Assembly: GCA_014360385.1 (NCBI GenBank)
Contig: JACIXO010000017.1
Location: forward strand, 1 to 10,634
Source: Actinomycetota bacterium
Lineage (GTDB): Bacteria; Actinomycetota; Humimicrobiia; Humimicrobiales; Humimicrobiaceae
Direction: 5' to 3'
DNA: 10,634 nt
Shown: positions 1-5,002 of the stretch, one piece after another
Position numbering within the stretch: position 1 is the first letter of the stretch
How the letters are laid out: every line of letters begins with the position of its first letter
Program-made: the position numbers and the translations under genes
The notes under the pieces: model-generated
The model's input: only the letters and a program-made list of their open reading frames with translations
Told to the model about the DNA's origin: nothing
Databases searched by the model: none

Positions 1-234
1 CCTTATTTTACAGCTCTCGTTTAAAGCCTTTTCGGCCGAGCTGGTTAAAATGTTCATGTAGCGGGACTCCAGCCATTCTTTCGCGAAACTGCTTCCTACA
101 GAGAGAGTCAGGCAGTTTTTTTTTAGAGACACAGGGTTTATATTTTCAAACCAGGTTTTATAGGTAGGCGTGTTTATGGTACCCTTTATATCTTTTAATA
201 TGTTCTCCCAGACAGAATTTAAATCGAGTTCCAT
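1..234 (-). CDS. dnaA: Chromosomal replication initiator DnaA, N-terminal part (cut by window edge)
   Basis: DnaA is the ATP-dependent initiator that binds DnaA boxes at oriC, opens the duplex and recruits the helicase. Translating the minus strand from the ATG at 234 gives 78 residues beginning MELDLNSVWENILKDIKG. These match DnaA domain I: a first helix with the conserved W, the 'P-T-Y-K-T-W-F' helix, the 'L-T-L-S-V-G-S-S-F-A-K-E-W-L-E-S-R-Y' strand-helix stretch, and then the start of the variable linker. The AAA+ domain and the DNA-binding domain lie outside the window. The ribosome site (AAGAG, about 3 bases before the ATG) is weak, and the upstream ATPase-HTH gene ends only 13 bases before the start. 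Translational coupling to that gene and a shared promoter are therefore likely (inference). Location next to rpmH on the opposite strand is the usual dnaA setting. Confidence 0.9.
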   Translation of the reverse strand, partial: MELDLNSVWENILKDIKGTINTPTYKTWFENINPVSLKKNCLTLSVGSSFAKEWLESRYMNILTSSAEKALNESCKIR

Positions 235-247
235 TACTCTTATAATA

Positions 248-1195
248 TTAAAGATTGCTTGAATAATATTCAAGATATTTAATCCCTTTAGGTGAGAGCC
301 TTCTCTTGCCTGAGCTTTTTGAGGTTAAAAACTTTTCACTTTCTAGGTAAATTAGCTCTCTATAGGTGGTAGAAAGACTGAGTCCCAATTCTTTACTTAT
401 CCTTGATGGACCTGCCTCTCCAAGTTCGAGAATAAGGAAAAGTATTTTAATCTGCCTTAAAGTTAGGTCATACTCAAGAAACTCATCCAGGCCTGCGTAC
501 CTTGCTTTTGTCTTGCTATTGGTATTAGTATCGATGGTGGTACTAATATCGGTGATAGTAGCATGGCTTGTTGTGTCATGGCTGGTTGTATGTGTTTGGT
601 TTTTGGGTGCTTGGCTCTGAGGGAGTGGCTTTTTATTTTCAGTTGGTTCCAGCTTTAGAGAGACTACTGTTCCTCTTCTTATATTGTCCGTTATATTCAC
701 GCTTCCCCCAGAAAAAGTTATTGTCTCTTTGACGATTGGTAAGCCCGAACCTACTCCTCTTATGTATTTTTTCATTTCTCTAGTTGCTGAGGTATAGCCT
801 GGTAGAAAAGCTTTTTCTTTGTCTTGTATCCCGGGGCCCTGATCAGAAATAATTATATGGTTTCCGTTATCCAGTATGCTTATAGTAACTTCCTTGAAAT
901 AGGCATGGATTAAATTCTCTACCACTTCTCTTATTATAGTGTAGGGAATCCTTCCTCCCATTTCATGGGAGTAGCTGTAGGTTTTATGAGATATATCGTC
1001 TATTAGCTGTGTTACATCGTTGGCCTGGATGTCTATAACTCTAGGGATGCTGGTGAGATTGTCGTAAATGGCAATTCTTATAAGAGCAGGGAATTCGAAC
1101 CCGGCACCGACACCATTTTTGGCCTTTACGGTATCATTTGTGATAGTATTGGTGATGTTGTGAGTAGAGCTTAGAGCACTGTCTCCCAAGACCAT
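248..1195 (-). CDS. GHKL-family ATPase with C-terminal winged-helix domain, directly upstream of dnaA; function unknown
   Basis: A 315-residue protein that I do not recognise as a named family. Residues about 82-183 carry the histidine-kinase/GHKL ATP-binding motifs in order: an N-box (E90..N94 in REVVENLIHA), a G1 box (D118-Q-G-P-G122), a G2 lid motif (GVGSGLP, 147-153) and a G3 'RRGT' (173-176). No phosphoacceptor-His dimerisation helix, receiver or membrane segment is visible, so it resembles a stand-alone ATPase of the anti-sigma or split-kinase kind more than a normal sensor kinase. Residues about 184-232 are a Thr/Ser/His/Asn-rich linker. Residues about 236-315 look like a winged helix (helices around RQIKILFLILEL and SRISKELGLSLSTTYRELIYLE, then a basic wing KSSGKRRLSPKG). 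Start: ATG at 1195 with a close AGGAAA; TTG two codons on is a possible alternative. It is followed by dnaA after 13 bases. A role as an ATP-responsive DNA-binding regulator of dnaA or origin activity is inference from architecture and position. Confidence 0.85.
   Translation of the reverse strand: MVLGDSALSSTHNITNTITNDTVKAKNGVGAGFEFPALIRIAIYDNLTSIPRVIDIQANDVTQLIDDISHKTYSYSHEMGGRIPYTIIREVVENLIHAYFKEVTISILDNGNHIIISDQGPGIQDKEKAFLPGYTSATREMKKYIRGVGSGLPIVKETITFSGGSVNITDNIRRGTVVSLKLEPTENKKPLPQSQAPKNQTHTTSHDTTSHATITDISTTIDTNTNSKTKARYAGLDEFLEYDLTLRQIKILFLILELGEAGPSRISKELGLSLSTTYRELIYLESEKFLTSKSSGKRRLSPKGIKYLEYYSSNL
521..556. repeat. Two adjacent 18-bp imperfect tandem copies inside the ATPase-HTH linker
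   Basis: GGTATTAGTATCGATGGT (521-538) is followed directly by GGTACTAATATCGGTGAT (539-556), matching at 14 of 18 positions. On the coding (minus) strand this is a 6-residue period, TITDIS/TTIDTN. It suggests that the linker grew by short in-frame duplication. Confidence 0.7.
562..591. repeat. Two adjacent 15-bp imperfect tandem copies inside the ATPase-HTH linker
   Basis: CATGGCTTGTTGTGT (562-576) is followed by CATGGCTGGTTGTAT (577-591), 13 of 15 positions identical. On the minus strand it encodes a 5-residue repeat of the TTSHD/TTSHA type. Like the 18-bp repeat beside it, it lies wholly in the low-complexity linker between the ATPase and winged-helix domains. Confidence 0.7.
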
Positions 1196-1245
1196 TTTCC
1201 TGTATCTATAGATTAAAGTAATATTTAAGGCTTATATTAAATAGA

Positions 1246-1273
1246 AATATACCGCTAATTATTTATTTTTCAA
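1246..1273 (-). promoter_or_regulatory. Candidate sigma-70-type promoter for the ATPase-HTH gene and dnaA
   Basis: On the minus strand, TTGAAA (plus 1268-1273, 5 of 6 to TTGACA) and TATATT (plus 1246-1251, 5 of 6 to TATAAT) are 16 bases apart, about 50 bases before the ATG at 1195. The DnaA-box-like cluster begins immediately upstream (from 1289). That would suit DnaA feedback on its own operon, which is known in other bacteria but only inferred here. Confidence 0.5.
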
Positions 1274-1288
1274 GGTTTTTCACTTTTC

Positions 1289-1440
1289 AAAGGTTTTTAA
1301 CAGCTCTTTATCAGGGAAGAACCCCCTGGTTACAGTTGCTAAATGTTTGGAGTTTCAGAATTGTTAACAACACTTAAGGCACTAAATTGTGCTGAAATCT
1401 TAGTTATTAACAACTTTTTCAACAACTGTTGAAAACCTTT
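1289..1440. promoter_or_regulatory. Cluster of DnaA-box-like 9-mers
   Basis: Five related 9-mers occur in about 150 bases: TTTTTAACA (1294-1302, +), TTGTTAACA (1361-1369, +), TTATTAACA (1404-1412, +), TTTTCAACA (1416-1424, +) and TTTTCAACA (1427-1435, minus). Each keeps the TTnT....ACA frame of the consensus DnaA box TTATCCACA but differs at two or three positions. The last two form an exact inverted pair with a 2-base spacer. The first and last boxes share flanks: AAAGGTTTTTAACAGCT (1289-1305) matches the minus-strand copy AAAGGTTTTCAACAGTT (1440 to 1424) at 15 of 17 positions. Shared flanks argue for a real protein-binding site; binding by DnaA is inferred from position. Confidence 0.55.
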
Positions 1441-1576
1441 ATAACGTTCCTGGAATTGTTAGAAGAACAAAAGTCTTCCTAAAAAGGCTGTGAAACTGAA
1501 ACTATTTATATAAAAGTTACTATCAAGGCTAACAAGGGTAAATTACCCGTTAAGAGTGCCTGTAGAACTACCAATC

Positions 1577-1628
1577 CCACCTATAAAACTACCAATAAAA
1601 CAGTTTGATTACAAGTTACCTCTAAAAC
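1577..1628 (+). repeat. Three imperfect 13-bp repeats, YYACCNNTAAAAC
   Basis: CCACCTATAAAAC (1577-1589), CTACCAATAAAAC (1589-1601) and TTACCTCTAAAAC (1616-1628) share the ACC..TAAAAC skeleton. A further ACTACCAAT (1567-1575) repeats at 1588-1596, exactly 21 bases on, about two helical turns. They lie between the DnaA-box-like cluster and the AT-rich tandem repeats, where origin-unwinding 13-mers or a second set of initiator sites would be expected. Function is inference. Confidence 0.5.
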
Positions 1629-1659
1629 GCAATAATATATGATAGGAAACGGTAAAAAA

Positions 1660-1726
1660 AAGCGTGTTATTCTATAAATATAATATGTCTGAAATGTGTC
1701 TATATAAATATGTAAAAATATGTAAA
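1660..1726. repeat. AT-rich stretch with 10-bp tandem repeats, candidate duplex-unwinding element
   Basis: AAATATGTAAA occurs at 1706-1716 and again at 1716-1726, sharing one base (10-bp period). Degenerate relatives (AATATGTCTG near 1682, AATGTGTCTA near 1693) lie just before. The surrounding sequence is almost entirely A/T. At an origin, such phased AT-rich repeats beside initiator sites are typical of the melting region; here this rests on composition and position only. Confidence 0.45.
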
Positions 1727-2038
1727 CGAGCCCTTCGCAAAAACACTTAAAAAGGAACATAGGTAACCTACTGGCCCAAATGTAGAGTGTAGTTTTTAGT
1801 ATAGCAAAGCCTGAAAAATAATCAATTTATCTTTGTTTAAAACTTGTCGGCACTATCTTTTCAATTTTTGCTTGTGAAAAGAGTAGTAAGTATATAAGTT
1901 TATCGGTAAGTTTTTATTTGTTAAAAATTTATTTTTGTTTAAATAGAATCTCTGGTAGATTTGCATGGTTTGTGTTCCGGGAAGCATTTCCAATTCCGTG
2001 ATAGTGATAAAGATAAGCTTTCTAAGAATCAGGCTTAA

Positions 2039-2145
2039 GTGTTTCGAAAACACACTAGCTTTGCCTCGCTGGGGCAAAGCTAGCTCGAATTTTGAAGGCT
2101 TCGCTCTCCTCTCTTAAGGGGAACCATGCCCGCTTCGCCTTCAAA
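2039..2145. other. Three consecutive hairpins upstream of the rpmH promoter
   Basis: Hairpin 1: GTGTTT/AAACAC with a 3-base loop (2039-2053). Hairpin 2: CTAGCTTTGCC (2055-2065) pairs perfectly with GGCAAAGCTAG (2073-2083), an 11-bp stem with a 7-base loop. Hairpin 3: TTTGAAGGC (2091-2099) pairs with GCCTTCAAA (2137-2145) around a 37-base interior that repeats GCTTCGC-type sequence. The block is visibly richer in G/C than its surroundings. No clean U-tract follows on either strand, so a simple terminator is not well supported. A structured RNA, a cruciform within oriC or a small repeat element are open options. Confidence 0.5.
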
Positions 2146-2223
2146 CGGTTTTCTTAACAACCAGCCTGATCCAATAACTTTTTCCATCACGAAAAGAAAT
2201 GCTACCTGCGTCCCGGAGTGTTC

Positions 2224-2252
2224 TTGATATTAATCAAGTTAGAATGTATAAT
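2224..2252 (+). promoter_or_regulatory. Sigma-70-type promoter of the rpmH operon
   Basis: TTGATA (2224-2229) and a perfect TATAAT (2247-2252) are separated by the ideal 17 bases. The predicted start of transcription is near 2259, about 55 bases before the rpmH ATG. The -35 box lies inside an inverted repeat, CTTGAT-ATTA-ATCAAG (2223-2238), which could serve as an operator. Confidence 0.75.
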
Positions 2253-2313
2253 TTACTTCCTAATTAAACCAAAGGTTTTAAGTGGAGCTAAAAAAGCAGG
2301 AGAAAAGGAAAGC

Positions 2314-2448
2314 ATGAAAAGAACCTATCAGCCCAGCACGGTAAGAAGGAAGAGGACCCACGGGTTTAGGGCAAGGATGAGTACTAGAGCAGGGAGAGCA
2401 ATAATAGCTAGCAGAAGAAGGAAAGGAAGAAAAAGACTTTCTGTTTGA
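2314..2448 (+). CDS. rpmH: Large ribosomal subunit protein bL34
   Basis: bL34 is a small, very basic protein that binds 23S rRNA in the 50S subunit. The 44-residue product starts MKRTYQPSTVRRKRTHGF and ends RRRKGRKRLSV, the family pattern over its whole usual length (44-46 residues). The ATG at 2314 is fixed by homology: longer in-frame extensions upstream do not belong to the family. AGGAG (2298-2302) lies 11 bases before it and AAGGA is closer. It is first in a rightward operon with rnpA, driven by the promoter at 2224-2252. Its stop codon TGA is followed one codon later by a second in-frame TGA (2452-2454), and the rnpA frame continues in the same phase. Confidence 0.97.
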   Translation: MKRTYQPSTVRRKRTHGFRARMSTRAGRAIIASRRRKGRKRLSV

Positions 2449-2469
2449 AGGTGAAGAGGGAAGCTTAAA

Positions 2470-2817
2470 ATCGAGTTTGAAATATTAAAGAAAAAGAAAG
2501 ATTTTAAAAAATTATCTCGCGAAGGAAAGATAGTCGACAACAAATATTTGTACCTTTATGTTTTAAAAGGAAGCCAGGACGCTAATAGTGTAAAGATAGG
2601 GATAAGTATAAGCAAGAAGATCGGCTCCTCTGTTGAGAGAAACAGGATAAGGAGAGTTTTAAAGGAAGTTTTTAGGAAGCTTGACGTGAACTATCGTGGA
2701 AGTTTTGAGCTTCTATGTATCGCAAAGAAAGATGTTTGTAGAGCAAACTTCTGGGATATAAAAAAAGAAGTAGAAGAAGATTTGAATTCCCTCTTGTCAC
2801 CTGAAAATAAATACTAA
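2470..2817 (+). CDS. rnpA: Ribonuclease P protein component, with no ordinary start codon
   Basis: RnpA binds the RNase P RNA and helps position pre-tRNA for 5'-leader removal. The hallmark is clear: KIGSSVERNRIRRVLKEVFR corresponds to the family's K.G.AV.RN+I+R..+E.FR RNA-binding signature. Upstream coding also fits the family N-terminus (LKKKKDFKKLSREGK, with the conserved aromatic F and following K/R-G-K). Yet from the in-frame TGA at 2452 to that region there is no ATG, GTG or TTG; the first is TTG at 2548, which would delete the conserved N-terminal helix. I place the start at ATC 2470: it gives 115 residues, normal for the family, and GAGGG (2456-2460) lies 9 bases upstream. ATA 2482 is an alternative. 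GTG 2451 would reach the same frame only through a one-base shift at GCT-TAA (2463-2468). Product certain, start uncertain. Confidence 0.9.
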   Translation: MEFEILKKKKDFKKLSREGKIVDNKYLYLYVLKGSQDANSVKIGISISKKIGSSVERNRIRRVLKEVFRKLDVNYRGSFELLCIAKKDVCRANFWDIKKEVEEDLNSLLSPENKY

Positions 2818-2944
2818 AATACCAAACAATCCCTGTGTGGTAATCCATGCTTAGCAAGCTGCAGACACCTTAAGAGCGCTGCCCTGGGAATGTGATAGAC
2901 CCTGCGGGCTAGCTTTTGGACAGTACCTTGAGGACTAATGAATA

Positions 2945-3169
2945 ATGAAGGACATTGATGTGAAAAAAGTATTGCTATTTATACTCAGGGTTTATAAGAA
3001 ATATATTTCCCCCATTCTTCCTAATTCTTGTAGGTTTTATCCTACTTGCTCTGAATATGCAATAGAAGCTATTAGTAAGTATGGAGTAGTAAAAGGAAGT
3101 ATTAAATCTATGTACAGAGTCTTGAGATGTAATCCTCTATGCAAGGGTGGGTATGACCCAGTTAAATGA
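2945..3169 (+). CDS. yidD: Membrane protein insertion efficiency factor YidD
   Basis: YidD is a small membrane-associated protein that assists YidC-dependent insertion of inner-membrane proteins. The 74-residue product has an amphipathic N-terminus (VLLFILRVYKKYISPILP). It is followed by the family signature CRFYPTCSEYAIEAISKYG and the C-terminal RCNPLCKGGYDPV, with the conserved cysteines at about positions 29, 35 and 62. ATG at 2945 is preceded by GAGGAC about 10 bases upstream. The 127-base gap after rnpA is non-coding and relatively rich in G/C, with short foldable pieces (GCTT-AGC-AAGC; CCC-TGC-GGG) but no RNA family that I recognise. It lies between rnpA and yidC, its usual place. Confidence 0.95.
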   Translation: MKDIDVKKVLLFILRVYKKYISPILPNSCRFYPTCSEYAIEAISKYGVVKGSIKSMYRVLRCNPLCKGGYDPVK

Positions 3170-3282
3170 AAAGTGATATCAAATGATTTTGAATAGAGTG
3201 AGCTTGTAAATAAGTTGGGTGAGGAGTTGAGTAAGATAGTTTGCAAATTAACTTTATAGTTTTTATGTAAGAAAGGTTCTGG

Positions 3283-4044
3283 TTGGCTCAAATGCTAAGT
3301 CAAATACTAAAACCAATACAGGATGTGTTAGAGTATGTAATACTGTTTTTTTACCAGTATGTTGTAGCAAATTATGGAGTGTGCATTATTTTTCTAACTA
3401 TAGTAGTTAGGGTAGTCTTGATTCCTCTTACTATAAGTCAGACAAGATCTCTGGCCAAGATGCAAAAGCTCCAGCCTGAGCTTAAGGAAATTCAGAGAAA
3501 ATATAAGGATGATAGACAAAAAATGCAGGAAGAGATAATGAAATTTTATCAGAAGAATAATGTGAATCCTCTGGCAGGTTGCTTACCTCTGTTATTGCAG
3601 ATGCCGGTCTTTTTTGCGTTGTTTCAGATGCTGAGGGCTCCCTCTTCTAGAGTGCTGGATGTAGTGGGGGAGAATTTTAATTTTTTATGGATGAATCTAA
3701 ATAGCCGCGATCCGTATTTTATATTACCCATACTGATGGTTATAACTATGTTTCTAAGCTCAAAGCTGTCTACTACAGACCCAAAACAGTCAACTATTAC
3801 CTACATAATGCCCCTTGTCTTTGGGGCAATATCGTGGAATTTGCCGTCAGGTATATTGGTCTACTGGGTGACTACTAATATATGGCAGATTGGACAGCAG
3901 TGGTTAGTTAATAAAATGGTCGCAAAGGAAGGCGAAAAAGGAAGCGAGAAGGAGAAAGAAAAAAAAGAGCCTGGTGGAGATCTGGTAGAACAGAAGACAA
4001 AAGAGGCAATCTCTAAAAGGAAGAAAAAGAGGAAAAAAAGATAG
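3283..4044 (+). CDS. yidC: Membrane protein insertase YidC (Gram-positive-type, short form)
   Basis: YidC/Oxa1 insertases place proteins into the cytoplasmic membrane, alone or with SecYEG. The 253-residue product lacks the large periplasmic domain of proteobacterial YidC and so resembles the SpoIIIJ/YidC short form. Features: a first core segment with the conserved groove arginine (R43 in IVVRVVLIPLT), a charged cytosolic helical hairpin (about 55-92), hydrophobic segments near 97-117, 144-161 and 172-203, and a strongly basic C-tail (about 208-253, ending KRKKKRKKR) of the kind known to contact ribosomes. No clear lipoprotein signal with a Cys is seen. The start is taken as TTG 3283 because AAAGG ends 6 bases before it; ATG 3292 is possible but 15 bases from that site. 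The 113-base gap after yidD shows no clear signal. jag follows after 33 bases. Confidence 0.95.
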   Translation: MAQMLSQILKPIQDVLEYVILFFYQYVVANYGVCIIFLTIVVRVVLIPLTISQTRSLAKMQKLQPELKEIQRKYKDDRQKMQEEIMKFYQKNNVNPLAGCLPLLLQMPVFFALFQMLRAPSSRVLDVVGENFNFLWMNLNSRDPYFILPILMVITMFLSSKLSTTDPKQSTITYIMPLVFGAISWNLPSGILVYWVTTNIWQIGQQWLVNKMVAKEGEKGSEKEKEKKEPGGDLVEQKTKEAISKRKKKRKKR

Positions 4045-4077
4045 GAAACAACTTTGTATTGAGTGAGGTGGAGTGAG

Positions 4078-4659
4078 ATGCCTGATAGCAGGAACCTGGA
4101 TGAGGCTATTAATCTGTATATAAAGTCTTTAGAAGAAGAACAGAGGAATGGAAAATTAATAGAAGGTAAAAAGATCGGGAGCGAGGGAGAAAATCTAACA
4201 GGCGTAGAGAAAATAGCTTCGTTTGTAAAGAAAGTAGTGGAATTTATCTGCCTGGGGGAGGAAGTAAAGGTAAAGATTGATCCTGACGCAAATAAAATAT
4301 CAGTGTATGGGACCGATTTGGGGATTGCCATTGGCAGGGCTGGTAAAAATCTCCAGGCCCTGGAGTACATTGTTAATCTTATTGCCAGGCGAAAGAGGTG
4401 GGTTTCTGGAGAAGTGGTGATTGATATAAAGAATTACAAGGAAAGAAAATTTGAAAAGCTTAAAAAGATAGCACTTAGGATGGCAAAGAAGGCTATTGAA
4501 GAGGGGAAGAAAATTGCTTTAAAGCCTATGTCGTCGTATGAAAGAAAGATAGTACATGGTATTCTTTCCGAAATAAAAAATGTAAAAACCAGAAGCAAGA
4601 ACAAGGAACCCAATAGGCGAATAGTGATCTATCCTTTAAAGGAAAAGGATGCAACGTGA
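4078..4659 (+). CDS. jag: KH-R3H RNA-binding protein Jag (KhpB/EloR)
   Basis: Jag/KhpB is a cytoplasmic RNA-binding protein; in Gram-positive cocci it works with KhpA and influences cell elongation. From ATG 4078 the product has 193 residues. A type-II KH domain spans about 43-118, with the GIAIGRAGKN loop at 82-91. An R3H domain follows (about 130-190), with LKPMSSYERKIVH containing R156-x3-H160 and then VKTRSKNKEPNRRIVI. The N-terminal part is short: a canonical Jag_N domain is not obvious and only EAINLYIKSLEEE resembles its EA-rich helix. GTG 4063 is an in-frame alternative, but GAGGTG (4065-4070) sits 7 bases before ATG 4078. It is the last gene before the terminator at 4836-4874, and yidC-jag is the usual pairing. 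Confidence 0.93.
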   Translation: MPDSRNLDEAINLYIKSLEEEQRNGKLIEGKKIGSEGENLTGVEKIASFVKKVVEFICLGEEVKVKIDPDANKISVYGTDLGIAIGRAGKNLQALEYIVNLIARRKRWVSGEVVIDIKNYKERKFEKLKKIALRMAKKAIEEGKKIALKPMSSYERKIVHGILSEIKNVKTRSKNKEPNRRIVIYPLKEKDAT

Positions 4660-5002
4660 TATTTTCTATTGTGGGGGGCAATGGAATCATAGCAGGCTTA
4701 TCTTTATCCCTATAATGGAATTAGAGATGCTTTAATAGTAGGATAATGTTGATGGGAGAAGGATAAAGAGAAGGAAAGTAAAGCCGGGTAAAAGTCCTAA
4801 GTTCCAGAGTCCTAAATTCTAAAAGAGTTGGATATAAAAATAATGGCATAAGTTAATTATGCCATTATTTTTTTATATTGTTTTAAGGTATAAAATATTA
4901 AAGCGGACATTATGTTACATTATATTAGATATTGATTTCTAGTACCATGGCAGCTGATGTAGAAATTACTTTTAGCAAGAGTAATAAGGGGATGAGGGTT
5001 TT
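4660..5002. other. Intergenic region between jag and mnmE
   Basis: This 343-base stretch has no supported gene. Its first half (4660-4835) contains a perfect -10-like TATAAT (4711-4716) without a good -35, an imperfect long-range inverted repeat (TCTTTATCC at 4701-4709 against GGATAAAGA at 4761-4769), and a 15-bp-period duplication AGTCCTAA (4793-4800 and 4808-4815). The intrinsic terminator follows at 4836-4874. The last 128 bases are AT-rich and presumably hold the mnmE promoter; TATAAA (4889-4894) and TATATT (4921-4926) are -10 candidates, but no matching -35 convinces me. Confidence 0.6.
4836..4874. terminator. Bidirectional intrinsic terminator after jag
   Basis: AAAAATAATGGCATAA (4836-4851) pairs perfectly with TTATGCCATTATTTTT (4857-4872) around the 5-base loop GTTAA, a 16-bp stem. 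It has a T-run on the plus strand (through 4874) and a matching A-run on the left, so it can work on both strands. It closes the rpmH-jag transcription unit and separates it from mnmE. Confidence 0.88.

Larger units (their letters stand above)
1196..2223. other. Probable chromosomal origin region (oriC), about 1 kb without a convincing gene
   Basis: The interval lies between divergently pointing dnaA-side and rpmH-side genes, the standard oriC setting. Its parts in order are: the leftward promoter (1246-1273), a DnaA-box-like cluster (1289-1440), 13-bp ACC/TAAAAC repeats (1577-1628), an AT-rich stretch with 10-bp tandem repeats (about 1620-1726), an 11-bp palindrome TAGGTAACCTA (1760-1770), and three hairpins (2039-2145). 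The only sizeable reading frame here (1853-2077, minus) has no family resemblance and runs across hairpins, so I do not call it a gene. The boundaries of the functional origin cannot be fixed by eye. Confidence 0.65.

Noticed and set aside
366..620. 84-codon plus-strand reading frame opposite the ATPase-HTH gene
   Set aside because: A shadow of the minus-strand gene. Its hydrophobic Val/Leu stretch is just the complement of the Thr/Ser/His-rich linker, not a membrane protein.
1853..2077. 74-codon reading frame on the minus strand in the origin region
   Set aside because: No family resemblance, low-complexity AT-driven composition, no convincing ribosome site, and it overlaps the hairpin block.
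2446..2454. TGA recoded as an amino acid, fusing rpmH to rnpA
   Set aside because: TGA ends rpmH, yidD and jag at the expected family lengths, so it is a stop codon here. A fusion would need two read-throughs in a row.
2548..2817. rnpA starting at TTG 2548
   Set aside because: It would remove about 26 coding residues that match the RnpA N-terminus (K-rich helix, conserved F, following G), and leaves no ribosome site at a proper distance.
2818..2944. tRNA, SRP RNA or riboswitch in the G/C-rich gap between rnpA and yidD
   Set aside because: No cloverleaf, no SRP core motif and no known aptamer pattern could be recognised; only short local stems are present.
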